Assembly: GCF_041154485.1 (NCBI RefSeq)
Contig: NZ_AP028669.1
Location: 186,001-250,000 of the forward strand
Source: Variovorax sp. V93
GTDB lineage: Bacteria > Pseudomonadota > Gammaproteobacteria > Burkholderiales > Burkholderiaceae_C
Direction: 5' to 3'
Length of the DNA: 64,000 nt
The translations under genes and the position numbers were made by a program. This document shows, in pieces, positions 25,834-34,360 of this stretch. The notes beneath the pieces are model-generated. The model did no database searches and was not told the origin of the DNA. It was given only the letters and a program-made list of their open reading frames with translations. Positions within the stretch are counted from its first letter, which is position 1, and each line of letters starts with the position of its first letter.

Positions 25834-27021
25834 ATGCCCCTGAATCTTTCCACCGCCGCCAGCCTTCCCCGCGATGCAGAGCGCGCCACGCTCGTCGGGC
25901 GCATCTGGCAGCCCGGCGTGGGCCCCGTACTCGTGGCGGTGCACGAGGGCGGGCTGCACGATCTCTCGCGGCTCGCTCCCACGATGAGCGACCTGCTCGA
26001 GGCGAAGGAGCCGCCCGCCGGCGCGGTGCGGCGCGCACTGCGCAGCGGCCAGGCTCCGCGCGTCGCCTCGCTCGGCGAAGCCATCGCCAACAGCGACGCC
26101 ACCGCGCGCGACGAAGCCAGGCCCTGGCTGCTCGCACCCTGCGACCTGCAGGCCATCAAGGCCAGCGGCGTGACCTTCGTCGAAAGCCTGCTCGAGCGCG
26201 TGATCGAAGAGCAGGCGCGCGGCGATGCCTCGCGCGCCGAGGCCACGCGCGCGGCACTCAGCGGCGTGCTCGGCGACAACCTCGCGGGCATCGTGCCGGG
26301 CTCGGCCGAGGCCGCGAAGGTCAAGGAGGTGCTGATCTCGCAGGGCGCATGGTCGCAGTACCTCGAGGTCGGCATCGGGCCCGACGCGGAGATCTTCACC
26401 AAGGCACCGGTCCTCTCGGCCGTGGGCACGGGCGCCGACGTGGGCATCCATGCCGCATCCGTGTGGAACAACCCCGAGCCCGAGGTCGTGCTCGCGGTCA
26501 ACAGCCGCGGCGAGACGCTGGGCGCCGCGCTCGGCAACGACGTCAACCTGCGCGACTTCGAAGGCCGCAGCGCGCTGCTGCTCGGCAAGGCCAAGGACAA
26601 CAACGCCTCCTGTGCGATCGGTCCTTTCATCCGCCTGTTCGATGCGCACTTCGGCATCGACGACGTGCGCCGCATCACGGTGGCGCTCGAGGTGAAAGGC
26701 CCCGAAGGCTTCACGCTCGAAGGCTCGAGCTCGCTCGCGAAGATCAGCCGCGATCCGCTCGACCTCGTCTCGCAGGCGGTCGGCGCGCACCACGACTATC
26801 CCGACGGCTTCATGTTGTTCCTGGGCACCATGTTTGCGCCGACACAAGACCGTCATGGTCCTGGGCAAGGATTCACCCATGTCGTCGGCGATCGCGTGAG
26901 CATTGCCGCGCCGGAACTCGGCGCCCTCGTGAACCGCGTGGTCCATTCGGACCAGGCGCCGCGGTGGACTTTCGGGTTAAGTGCGCTGATGCGGAATCTG
27001 GCTGCGCGCGGATTGCTGTAA
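25834..27021 (+). CDS. Fumarylacetoacetate hydrolase (FAH) family protein
   Basis: This 395-residue protein is an FAH-superfamily enzyme. The C-terminal catalytic fold shows the metal-binding region NPEPEVVLAVN (the E-x-E at about 212-214), LGNDVNLRDFEG, KAKDNNASCAIGPF and HPDG-like DYPDGFML. The N-terminal 120 residues include VTFVESLLERVIEEQARGD, a feature of the longer FAH subgroup that contains sugar-acid dehydratases as well as hydrolases. The ATG at 25834 follows CGGAGAC. It stands 104 bases after nicB, the last gene before the secretion locus. It may act on a ring-fission product (hydrolysis or dehydration of a 2-oxo acid), but a link to the nicotinate route is not proven; it could equally serve sugar-acid catabolism. 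Confidence 0.75.
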   Translation: MPLNLSTAASLPRDAERATLVGRIWQPGVGPVLVAVHEGGLHDLSRLAPTMSDLLEAKEPPAGAVRRALRSGQAPRVASLGEAIANSDATARDEARPWLLAPCDLQAIKASGVTFVESLLERVIEEQARGDASRAEATRAALSGVLGDNLAGIVPGSAEAAKVKEVLISQGAWSQYLEVGIGPDAEIFTKAPVLSAVGTGADVGIHAASVWNNPEPEVVLAVNSRGETLGAALGNDVNLRDFEGRSALLLGKAKDNNASCAIGPFIRLFDAHFGIDDVRRITVALEVKGPEGFTLEGSSSLAKISRDPLDLVSQAVGAHHDYPDGFMLFLGTMFAPTQDRHGPGQGFTHVVGDRVSIAAPELGALVNRVVHSDQAPRWTFGLSALMRNLAARGLL

Positions 27022-27040
27022 ACGTTCTTTCTACGCTTTA

Positions 27041-27059
27041 AAAGGAGTTGTACTCCTTT
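27041..27059. terminator. Short palindrome after the FAH gene, possible terminator
   Basis: AAAGGAGT (27041-27048) and ACTCCTTT (27052-27059) form a perfect 8-bp stem with a TGT loop, 20 bases after the FAH stop. The A-rich upstream and T-rich downstream arms are terminator-like, but no long T tract follows, so it could also be an operator for the tss promoter. Confidence 0.45.
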
Positions 27060-27079
27060 GTGATTCATAGCCGGCACGT

Positions 27080-27126
27080 AGCAAACTGTTGCTGTTGACC
27101 GCGTCTCGCGTTCCCCTCAAGATAAC
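27080..27126 (+). promoter_or_regulatory. tssA: Candidate promoter and operator of the T6SS operon
   Basis: AGCAA-ACTG-TTGCT is a perfect dyad at 27080-27093. Directly after it TTGACC (27095-27100) is a good -35 box, and AAGATA (about 27119-27124) lies 18 bases further on. The tssA ATG is at 27154 with GGGAG in front. A protein at the dyad would touch the -35 region. Confidence 0.4.
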
Positions 27127-27153
27127 CGGTCTTGAAAATGGATAACACGGGAG

Positions 27154-28245
27154 ATGGGGTTGCCACCGAGCGAGATCGAACTACTGCAGTCGCCTGTTGA
27201 AGGCCCGCTTCCTTGCGGTGAAGACCTCGAATACGACCCCGAGTTCATGGCGTTGCAGCAAGCTGCAACGGGAAAGCGGGAGCAGCAGTTCGGCTCGACC
27301 ATCATTCCGGCCGAGCCGCCCGACTGGGCCCGTGTCGAGCGCATTGCCAAGCAGCTGTGCCAGCGCACGCTCGACGTGCGCGTGCTGGTCCTGTTGACGC
27401 TGGCATGGACCGAGAGCCGGGGACTGCCGGGCTACGTCGATGGCTTGCGCGTGGTGGACGGCATCCTGCAAAAGTTCTGGAACGACGTGCATCCGCGCGT
27501 CGTCGATGGTGATTTCGAAGACCCGCTGCCGCGCATGAATGCGCTGGCTGCATTGGCCGAAGCCGAGGGACTCGGACGCAGCGTGCGCGATGCGCGGCTG
27601 CTCGAGGATGCCGGCGCGTCGATGAGCCTGCGGCAGGTCGAGGCCCTGCTCGACTCGAGCAAGGCCGACCAGATCGATTACCCGGGCGGCATCGGCCGGC
27701 TGCGGGAGGTGGCGCGCCGCGCGCAGGAGAAGTCGGCGCCCGCGGTGATGGCATTGCATGCGGCGCTGGAACTGCTGCGGCGCATCCGGGAGACTTCGGA
27801 GCGGGCCCTGGGACAGAGTTGGGCGCCCGATTTTTCCCGGCTCGAACGCTCGCTTCGCACCGTGGTCCAGCTGCTGCCCGAGCAGGCCCAGCCGGAGCCG
27901 GCCGAAGCGTCGCAGGCGGCCGTGCAAGGCAATGGATCGGCGCAGGCCGCACCTTCGGCGCAGGGCGCTGCGGCCATGGGCAATGGCGCCTCCGGCGCGC
28001 GTGCGGCAAGCATTAAAGATATTGAAATATCGACTCGTGATGATGTGCAGGTCTTGTTGGAAAAGGCGTGCCAGTACATGGAACGCACCGAGCCCAGCCA
28101 TCCGGCCCCCATGCTCATCCGCAGAGCGCAAAGGCTGCTGGACCTCAACTTTTTCCAGATCATCGAAGAACTCGTTCCCGAGGGCCTGCAGAAGATCGAA
28201 AGCCTGGCCGGCCGTTCGCTGAGCGGCGGGGCCGCAGCGGAATGA
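27154..28245 (+). CDS. tssA: T6SS protein TssA (ImpA N-terminal domain)
   Basis: This 363-residue baseplate/tail-assembly protein has the ImpA N-terminal domain (GEDLEYDPEF near residue 25, DWARVERIAKQLCQRTLDVRV around 55-75, then the conserved FWNDVHP). A low-complexity Ala/Gln/Gly linker (about 245-285) precedes a short C-terminal domain with HPAPMLIRRAQRLLDLNFFQI. TssA starts the sheath and coordinates tail elongation. It is first in a plus-strand run of core genes and is preceded by GGGAG. The short C-terminal form suggests a TssA of the ImpA/TagA-independent class; this subclass call is tentative. Confidence 0.95.
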   Translation: MGLPPSEIELLQSPVEGPLPCGEDLEYDPEFMALQQAATGKREQQFGSTIIPAEPPDWARVERIAKQLCQRTLDVRVLVLLTLAWTESRGLPGYVDGLRVVDGILQKFWNDVHPRVVDGDFEDPLPRMNALAALAEAEGLGRSVRDARLLEDAGASMSLRQVEALLDSSKADQIDYPGGIGRLREVARRAQEKSAPAVMALHAALELLRRIRETSERALGQSWAPDFSRLERSLRTVVQLLPEQAQPEPAEASQAAVQGNGSAQAAPSAQGAAAMGNGASGARAASIKDIEISTRDDVQVLLEKACQYMERTEPSHPAPMLIRRAQRLLDLNFFQIIEELVPEGLQKIESLAGRSLSGGAAAE

Positions 28246-28325
28246 GCGGACGGCGCAATCACCGGGAAACAGGCCGCCGGGGCTCGACCCATACGAATAC
28301 GCATTGAGATTCAAGAGGAAGCTTT

Positions 28326-28898
28326 ATGGCAGACAACCGTGTCAGAAACAGTGGTCAGAAGTTCATCGCGCGCAACCGGGCACCCCGCGTGCAGATCGAG
28401 TACGACGTCGAGATCTACGGCAGCGAGCGCAAGATCCAGCTGCCCTTCGTGATGGGCGTGATCGCCGATCTCGCGGGCAAGCAGGTCGACCCGATGCCCG
28501 ACCTCGCCGAGCGCGACTTCATGGCGGTGGACATCGACAACTTCGACGACCGCATGAAGGCCATCAAGCCGCGCGTGGCCTTCCAGGTGCCCAACACCCT
28601 CACGGGCGAAGGACAGATGAACGTCGACATCACCTTCGACAGCATGGACGACTTCTCCCCCGCGCGCATCGCCCGCCAGGTGGGCGCGCTGCAGCATCTG
28701 CTCGAAGCGCGCACCGAGCTTTCCAACCTGCTGTCCTACATGGACGGCAAGAACGGCGCCGAGCAGCTGATCGCCCAGGCGCTGCAGAACCCGGAGCTGC
28801 TCAAGTCGCTCGCATCCGCACCCAATCCCGCCGTTGCCAAGGCGATCGAGGCCGCGAACGAAAAGTCGGGCAACCCCGGCACCACACCTTCCGAGTAA
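28326..28898 (+). CDS. tssB: T6SS contractile sheath small subunit TssB
   Basis: The 190-residue protein forms the sheath with TssC. Family features are near the start (NRAPRVQIEYDVE, ELPFVMGV-like LPFVMGVIADL) and in the middle (PRVAFQVPNTL then INVDITFDSMDDFSP-type sequence). The C-terminal 25 residues are an extra polar tail compared with VipA (about 168). AGGAAGC sits upstream of the ATG, and tssC follows after 18 bases. Confidence 0.95.
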   Translation: MADNRVRNSGQKFIARNRAPRVQIEYDVEIYGSERKIQLPFVMGVIADLAGKQVDPMPDLAERDFMAVDIDNFDDRMKAIKPRVAFQVPNTLTGEGQMNVDITFDSMDDFSPARIARQVGALQHLLEARTELSNLLSYMDGKNGAEQLIAQALQNPELLKSLASAPNPAVAKAIEAANEKSGNPGTTPSE

Positions 28899-28916
28899 GC
28901 CGACAGGATCTCCATC

Positions 28917-30425
28917 ATGAGCACCGCACCCAAACAGACAGCGCGCGGACAGGCCGCCACCATCGAAGCGCTCGAGCCGAACGAGTTCTCCGACCTTCTG
29001 CAGCGCGAATTCAAGCCCAAGACCGACCAGGCGCGCGAGGCGGTGCAAAGCGCCGTCAAGACGCTGGCGGTGCAGGCGCTTGAGAGCACCGTCACCATCT
29101 CGAACGATGCCTACCGCACCGTGCAGGCGATCATCACCGAGATCGACCGCAAGCTCTCCGAGCAGATCAACCAGATCCTGCACCACGAAGACTTCCAGCA
29201 GCTCGAAGGCGCATGGCGCGGCCTGCACTACCTGGTCAACAACACCGAGACCGACGAGCAGCTCAAGATCCGCGTGATGTGCGCCTCCAAGCGCGAAGTG
29301 GCGCGCTCGCTCAAGCGCCACAAGGGCATCGGCTGGGACCAGAGCCCGCTGTTCAAGAAGATCTACGAGGCCGAGTACGGCCAGTTCGGCGGCGAGCCCT
29401 TCGGCGCGCTGATCGGCGACTTCCATTTCGACCACAGCCCGCCCGACGTCGAGATGCTCGGCGAAATGGCCAAGATCGCCGCGGCCGCGCACTGCCCCTT
29501 CATTGCCGGCGCATCGCCCACCGTGATGCAGATGGACTCGTGGCAGGAACTGTCGAACCCGCGCGACCTCACCAAGATCTTCCAGAACACCGAGCACACC
29601 GCCTGGCGGTCGCTGCGCGAGTCGGAAGACGCGCGCTACATCGGCCTGGCCATGCCGCGCTTCCTGGCGCGCCTGCCCTACGGCGCGCGCACCAACCCGG
29701 TCGACGAGTTCGAGTTCGAGGAAGAAACCGACTCGGCGCTGCACAACCGCTACACCTGGGCCAACTCGGCCTATGCGATGGGCGTGAACATCAACCGCTC
29801 GTTCAAGCAGTTCGGCTGGTGCACGTCGATCCGCGGCGTGGAATCGGGCGGCGCGGTCGAGAACCTGCCCACCCACACCTTCCCGACGGACGACGGCGGC
29901 GTGGACATGAAGTGCCCGACCGAGATCGCCATCAGCGACCGGCGCGAGGCCGAACTCGCCAAGAACGGCTTCATGCCGCTGGTGCACCGCAAGAACTCCG
30001 ACTTCGCGGCCTTCATCGGTGCGCAGTCGCTGCAGCAGCCGGCCGAGTACTACGACGCCGATGCCACGGCCAATGCCAACCTGGCGGCGCGCCTGCCGTA
30101 CCTGTTCGCATGCTGCCGCTTCGCGCACTACCTGAAGTGCATCGTGCGCGACAAGATCGGTTCGTTCCGCGAGCGCGAGGACATGGAGCGCTGGCTCAAC
30201 GACTGGATCATGAACTACGTGGACGGCAGCCCGGGCACGTCGTCCCAGGATACGAAGGCAATGAAGCCGCTGGCGGCGGCCGAAGTCCAGGTGGAAGCCA
30301 TCGAGGACAACCCCGGCTACTACGCCGCCAAGTTTTTTCTCCGGCCGCACTATCAGCTCGAAGGGCTGACGGTGTCATTGCGGCTGGTTTCGAAGCTGCC
30401 ATCCAACAAGAAGGACAGCAGCTAG
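28917..30425 (+). CDS. tssC: T6SS contractile sheath large subunit TssC
   Basis: The 502-residue sheath subunit has the family motifs LEGAWRGLHYLV (about 100), IGDFHFDHSPPDVEMLG, SPTVMQMDSW, NPVDEFEFEEE and the C-terminal YYAAKFFLRPHYQLEGL. It assembles with TssB around the Hcp tube, and its N-terminus carries the segment recognised by ClpV after contraction. The sequence is intact and of usual length. Confidence 0.97.
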   Translation: MSTAPKQTARGQAATIEALEPNEFSDLLQREFKPKTDQAREAVQSAVKTLAVQALESTVTISNDAYRTVQAIITEIDRKLSEQINQILHHEDFQQLEGAWRGLHYLVNNTETDEQLKIRVMCASKREVARSLKRHKGIGWDQSPLFKKIYEAEYGQFGGEPFGALIGDFHFDHSPPDVEMLGEMAKIAAAAHCPFIAGASPTVMQMDSWQELSNPRDLTKIFQNTEHTAWRSLRESEDARYIGLAMPRFLARLPYGARTNPVDEFEFEEETDSALHNRYTWANSAYAMGVNINRSFKQFGWCTSIRGVESGGAVENLPTHTFPTDDGGVDMKCPTEIAISDRREAELAKNGFMPLVHRKNSDFAAFIGAQSLQQPAEYYDADATANANLAARLPYLFACCRFAHYLKCIVRDKIGSFREREDMERWLNDWIMNYVDGSPGTSSQDTKAMKPLAAAEVQVEAIEDNPGYYAAKFFLRPHYQLEGLTVSLRLVSKLPSNKKDSS

Positions 30426-30474
30426 TTCAACGGTGTCCCGCAATCGGGCATATATATAACTCTGGGGGTTAATC

Positions 30475-30957
30475 ATGGCAGTAGACATGTTCATGCGCGT
30501 CGAGGGCGCGAACGGCGAATCCAAGGACTCGAACCACAAGGACTGGACGGATATCAAGTCGTTCGCATGGGGAGCAACGCAGCCTGGCAACATGGTCAGC
30601 GGCGGCGGGGGCGGTGTGGGCAAGGCGAGCTTCAACGACCTGCAGGTGCTCGCGCGCATCGACAAGGCGGCGCCGTCGGTGATGAAGAACTGCGCGAGCG
30701 GCAAGCACCTGAGCAAGGTGGAGGTGTCGGTGTGCAAGGCGGGTGGTTCGCAGATCGAATACACGCGCGTGACGCTGGAAGAAGTGCTGGTCACCTCGGT
30801 GCAGTACTCGGCCGAGCAGGGCGGGGATGCGGTGCTGGTGCAGTTCGCGTTCCAGGCGGCCAAGGTGAAGCAGCAGTACTGGGAGCAGACCGACAAGGGC
30901 GGCAAGGGCGCCGAAACCGTGCTGGCCTGGAACATCAAGGAAAACCGGGAAGCCTGA
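30475..30957 (+). CDS. hcp: T6SS tube protein Hcp (TssD)
   Basis: This 160-residue protein stacks as hexameric rings to form the secreted tube. It shows MAVDMFMRVEG at the start, HKDWTDIKSFAWG, and KVEVSVCKAGG with the C-terminal KVKQQYWEQTDKG, as in Hcp1-type proteins. The 49-base gap after tssC contains TATATATAA (30450-30458), which may give hcp its own promoter. A strong hairpin follows the gene. Confidence 0.95.
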   Translation: MAVDMFMRVEGANGESKDSNHKDWTDIKSFAWGATQPGNMVSGGGGGVGKASFNDLQVLARIDKAAPSVMKNCASGKHLSKVEVSVCKAGGSQIEYTRVTLEEVLVTSVQYSAEQGGDAVLVQFAFQAAKVKQQYWEQTDKGGKGAETVLAWNIKENREA

Positions 30958-30977
30958 TTCCCCTTCTTGCTTGTTCC

Positions 30978-31008
30978 CGACCGGCCCGCGCACGCCGCGG
31001 GCCGGTCG
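30978..31008 (+). terminator. hcp: Strong hairpin downstream of hcp
   Basis: CGACCGGCCCGCG (30978-30990) pairs perfectly with CGCGGGCCGGTCG (30996-31008) around a five-base loop, starting 21 bases after the hcp stop. There is no run of T after it, so it is either a partial terminator or a 3' stabiliser. Either would raise hcp mRNA over the downstream genes. Confidence 0.7.
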
Positions 31009-31064
31009 CCTGCAGATATTTATCCACGGTCCCAGGGCCGTGCGCGAGTCAATGAGGAAGTTTC

Positions 31065-31931
31065 ATGGGCGATGGGTTTGCAGTGCTGGGCGAGCGCTCC
31101 GTGGCCGAACACACCGAATGGGTACAGCGGCAGATTCGCGCGAGTCCACAGAATGCCAGCCTGCGGCTTGCCCTGTGCCACTTTCTTGCGCTGCGGGGCG
31201 ACTGGCAGCGGGCTGAAGACCAGCTCAAGCTGGCCGCGAAGATCGATCCCTCCTTTGCTCCCGCCAGTGCCACCTGCGCAATGGCGCTGGCGGCCGAGCG
31301 GCATCGAACCGAATTCTGGAATGGCGGCCGGGCGCCGGCCGTCGTGGCCGGCGAGGCCGGCTGGGTCGCGGCGCTGATCGCTGCCGCCGCGCTGCCGGCC
31401 GAACGCGCCGCCGAAGCGGCCGACCTGCGCGAGGCCGCGCGGCAGGATGCGCCCGCATTGCAGGGCACGCTGAACTGCGTCGACCGGTCGGACGCGCGCG
31501 CCGTGCAGGCCATCGACGGCGAGCCGGTGCAAAGCAGCGAGTTCGCCTGGCTCTGCGACGGCGACGTGCGCATGGGCGCCGCGCTTGAACTCCTCACGCC
31601 TTCGGGCTATGCGTGGCTGCCGCTGCCGGCGGTGCGGCGCCTCAAGTTCTCCCGTCCGCAGCATCTGGTCGACCTGCTCTGGGCGCCGGCCGAGATCGTG
31701 CTGCATGACGGCCGCGGGCTCAACGGCCTGGTGCCGGTGCGCTATCCCGGCGCGCTCGATGCGCTGGACGACGAAACGACCCTGGGCCGCCGCACCGACT
31801 GGCTGCCGCTGGCCGGTGAAGACCAATACGCCGGCGTGGGCCAGCGCACGCTGATCAGCGAAGCCGGCGACCATTCGCTGCTCGATATCCGCCTCGTCGA
31901 GTTCGCGCCTGCCGAGAGTGCTGCGCAGTGA
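31065..31931 (+). CDS. tagJ: T6SS accessory protein TagJ (ImpE)
   Basis: The 288-residue protein starts with a tetratricopeptide-like segment (LRLALCHFLALRGDWQRAED, about 25-60) and ends with the ImpE C-terminal domain (LLDLLW-like HLVDLLWAPAEIVLHDGRG; VPVRYPGA; LPLAGEDQYAGVGQRTL). TagJ binds the TssB sheath and tunes ClpV-driven disassembly in some systems. It overlaps tssE by four bases (GTGA at 31928). Confidence 0.9.
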   Translation: MGDGFAVLGERSVAEHTEWVQRQIRASPQNASLRLALCHFLALRGDWQRAEDQLKLAAKIDPSFAPASATCAMALAAERHRTEFWNGGRAPAVVAGEAGWVAALIAAAALPAERAAEAADLREAARQDAPALQGTLNCVDRSDARAVQAIDGEPVQSSEFAWLCDGDVRMGAALELLTPSGYAWLPLPAVRRLKFSRPQHLVDLLWAPAEIVLHDGRGLNGLVPVRYPGALDALDDETTLGRRTDWLPLAGEDQYAGVGQRTLISEAGDHSLLDIRLVEFAPAESAAQ

Positions 31932-32488
31932 GTTCCGTCCTGCCAGCCAGCCGCCAGGCCATGGAGGCCGATGGCGACCAGCAAGAAAGCGTTGCGCGCG
32001 ACCGCCTGCAGCCGGTGCTGCTCGACCGCCTGACCGACAAGCAGCCGCAAAGCCGCCAGGAGCGCGCGGGTGCATTCCTCATGAGCGGCAAGCTGCTGCG
32101 CGACTCGGTGCTGCGCGACCTGCAGTGGCTGCTCAACACCACCAATTTCGGTGCGGACCACACCATCAACGCCATGCCGCGCGCGCGGCGCTCGGTGGTC
32201 AACTACGGCGTGCGCGGCTGGGCCGGCGGACGCATGTCGGAGGTCAACTTCGCGGACGTCGAGGCGGCCATCCGCGCCGCGATCATCGACTTCGAGCCGC
32301 GCATCATGAAGGACAGCATCGACGTGCGCTGCGTCACCGACGCCACCGACCTCGAGCACCACAACCTGCTTGCGCTCGAGATCCGCGGCACCTTGTGGTC
32401 GGTGCCCTATCCGATCGAATTCATCCTGCGCTCCGAGCTCGACCTCGAGAGCGGCCACATGATCCTGCGTCCGACCGGGGGCCTCTGA
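31928..32488 (+). CDS. tssE: T6SS baseplate protein TssE (gp25-like)
   Basis: The 186-residue protein is the lysozyme-like baseplate wedge subunit related to phage gp25. It has LLDRLTD near residue 35, VLRDLQWLLNT, the EPRI signature (FEPRIMKDSI, about 120) and a C-terminal SELDLESGHM. The start is GTG at 31928, overlapping tagJ; the N-terminal 30 residues are polar and variable. tssF begins directly after its stop. Confidence 0.93.
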   Translation: MSSVLPASRQAMEADGDQQESVARDRLQPVLLDRLTDKQPQSRQERAGAFLMSGKLLRDSVLRDLQWLLNTTNFGADHTINAMPRARRSVVNYGVRGWAGGRMSEVNFADVEAAIRAAIIDFEPRIMKDSIDVRCVTDATDLEHHNLLALEIRGTLWSVPYPIEFILRSELDLESGHMILRPTGGL

Positions 32489-34360
32489 ATGGACGCGAGG
32501 CTGCTGGATTACTACAACCGCGAGCTCACCTACATGCACGAGCTCGGTGCCGAGTTCGCGCAGCGCTACCCGAAGATCGCCGGGCGGCTGGGCATGCGCG
32601 GCATCGAGGTCAGCGACCCCTACGTGGAGCGCCTGCTCGAGGGCTTCAGCTTTCTCACGGCGCGCATCCAGCTCAAGATGGATGCGGAGTTTCCGCGCTT
32701 CTCGCAGCGGCTGCTCGAGGTGGTGTATCCCAACTTCCTCGCGCCGCTGCCGGCCATGGCCGTGGTGCAGATCGACGGCAACCTCAACGAGGGCTCGCTG
32801 AAGGCCGGCTACGAGCTGCCGCGCCACACGATCATGCGCGGGCGCATGATCAAGGGCGAGCAGACGGCCTGCGAATTCCGAACCGGCCATGAGGTCACGC
32901 TGTGGCCCATCAGGATCGCGGATGCGAGCATCGGCCCCGTGCCGGCGGAAATCGCGCATGCGATGCCCGCGGTCGCCCAGCGCGCCAGGAGCGCCATCAC
33001 CATCAAGCTCGAAGCGGTGGGCGGCACCACGTTCGCCGAGCTGCCGATCGACCGGCTCGAGTTCTTTCTTTCGGGCGCGGAGCTGCACGCGCTGCGCGTG
33101 CTCGAACTCGCGGTGCACCACAGCATCGGCACCGTCTGCCGCAGCGGGCCGGGCAGCAAGGCGCGGATCGTTCCGCTCGGCGACGAAGCCATTCGCCACG
33201 AGGGCTTCGATCCCGAGCAGGCGCTGCTGCCTTATGACGCGCGCTCGTTCCAGGGCTACCGGCTGCTGCACGAGTACTTCGCGTTCCCCGACCGCTACCT
33301 GTTCTTCAGCGTGAAGAACCTGCGCGCGGCGGCCTCGGCCATGGGCGGCACCACGATGGAAATCGTGATCCTGCTCGACCGCGCCGACGCCGACCTGGAG
33401 CGGCTGGTCGACGCCAAGCACTTCTCGCTGTTCTGCACGCCCATCATCAACCTGGTGCCGCGCCGCAGCGACCGCATTCCGGTGGGGCCCGGGCAGCACG
33501 AGCACCATGCGGTGATCGACCGCACGCGTCCGCGCGACTTCGAGATCTTCACCGTCGAGCGCGTCACGGGCCACATGGCGAGCGGCTCGGAAGAGCGCGA
33601 GTTCAGGCCCTTCCTGGGCTCGTTCGCGGCCGACGACGGCGACTTCGGCGCGTACTTCTCGCTGCGCCGCGAGCCGCGCCTGGTGTCCGACCGCGCACGC
33701 GCGCAAGGCACGCGCACCAGCTACACCGGCAGCGAGGTGTACGTGTCGCTCGTCGACCAGCACGACGCGCCCTTTCCGCACAGCCTGCGGCACATCACGA
33801 TCGATGCGCTGTGCACCAACCGCGACCTGCCGCTGCTGCTGCCGACGGGGCTGGAGTCGGACTTCTCGCTGCGCGTGTCGGCGCCGGTGCGCGGCATCCG
33901 CATCCTGCGCGGGCCGTCGCGGCCCTATCCGGCGCTGGCGGAGGGTGCGCTGACCTGGCGCCTGATCAGCCACCTGGGCCTCAACTACCTGAGCCTGACC
34001 GACATCGACGCCACGCAGGGCGCAGCCGCATTGCGCGAGATGCTCGACCTCTACGGCAACCTGGCCGACCCGGCGGTGCGCCGCCAGATCCAGGGCGTGC
34101 GCTCGATGGCGCTGGCGCCGGTGTTCCGCCGCCTGCCCGAGCCGGGACCGATCGTCTTCGGGCGCGGCGTGGAAATCGCGCTGAAGATCGACGAAGTGGC
34201 CTTCTCGGGCGCGAGTCCCTATCTTTTCGGTGCCGTGCTGGAGCAGTTCTTCAGCCGGCACGTGTCGCTCAACGCGTTCACCGAGTTCGCGCTCTCCAGC
34301 CTGCAGCGCGGCGAGATCGCGCGCTGGACGCCGCGCATCGGACGCCGTCCCGCCGTATGA
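32489..34360 (+). CDS. tssF: T6SS baseplate protein TssF
   Basis: The 623-residue wedge protein starts LLDYYNRELTYMHELGAEFA and continues HPKIAGRLG-like sequence, DPYVERLLEGFSFLTARI and FPRFSQRLLEVVYPNFLAP, all TssF marks. TssF forms a heterotrimer with TssG in the wedge. The start ATG abuts the tssE stop, and the stop overlaps tssG (ATGA at 34357). Confidence 0.96.
   Translation: MDARLLDYYNRELTYMHELGAEFAQRYPKIAGRLGMRGIEVSDPYVERLLEGFSFLTARIQLKMDAEFPRFSQRLLEVVYPNFLAPLPAMAVVQIDGNLNEGSLKAGYELPRHTIMRGRMIKGEQTACEFRTGHEVTLWPIRIADASIGPVPAEIAHAMPAVAQRARSAITIKLEAVGGTTFAELPIDRLEFFLSGAELHALRVLELAVHHSIGTVCRSGPGSKARIVPLGDEAIRHEGFDPEQALLPYDARSFQGYRLLHEYFAFPDRYLFFSVKNLRAAASAMGGTTMEIVILLDRADADLERLVDAKHFSLFCTPIINLVPRRSDRIPVGPGQHEHHAVIDRTRPRDFEIFTVERVTGHMASGSEEREFRPFLGSFAADDGDFGAYFSLRREPRLVSDRARAQGTRTSYTGSEVYVSLVDQHDAPFPHSLRHITIDALCTNRDLPLLLPTGLESDFSLRVSAPVRGIRILRGPSRPYPALAEGALTWRLISHLGLNYLSLTDIDATQGAAALREMLDLYGNLADPAVRRQIQGVRSMALAPVFRRLPEPGPIVFGRGVEIALKIDEVAFSGASPYLFGAVLEQFFSRHVSLNAFTEFALSSLQRGEIARWTPRIGRRPAV

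Noticed and set aside
21797..26137. Minus-strand open frame of about 1,446 codons opposite nicA/nicB
   Set aside because: Arg/Ala/His-rich composition and no domain; the plus strand has full Fe-S, Mo and haem motifs.
27071..27095. Sigma-54-like CGGCAC and TTGCT upstream of tssA
   Set aside because: The spacing between the two elements is 11 bases instead of about 5, so it does not fit the -24/-12 rule.
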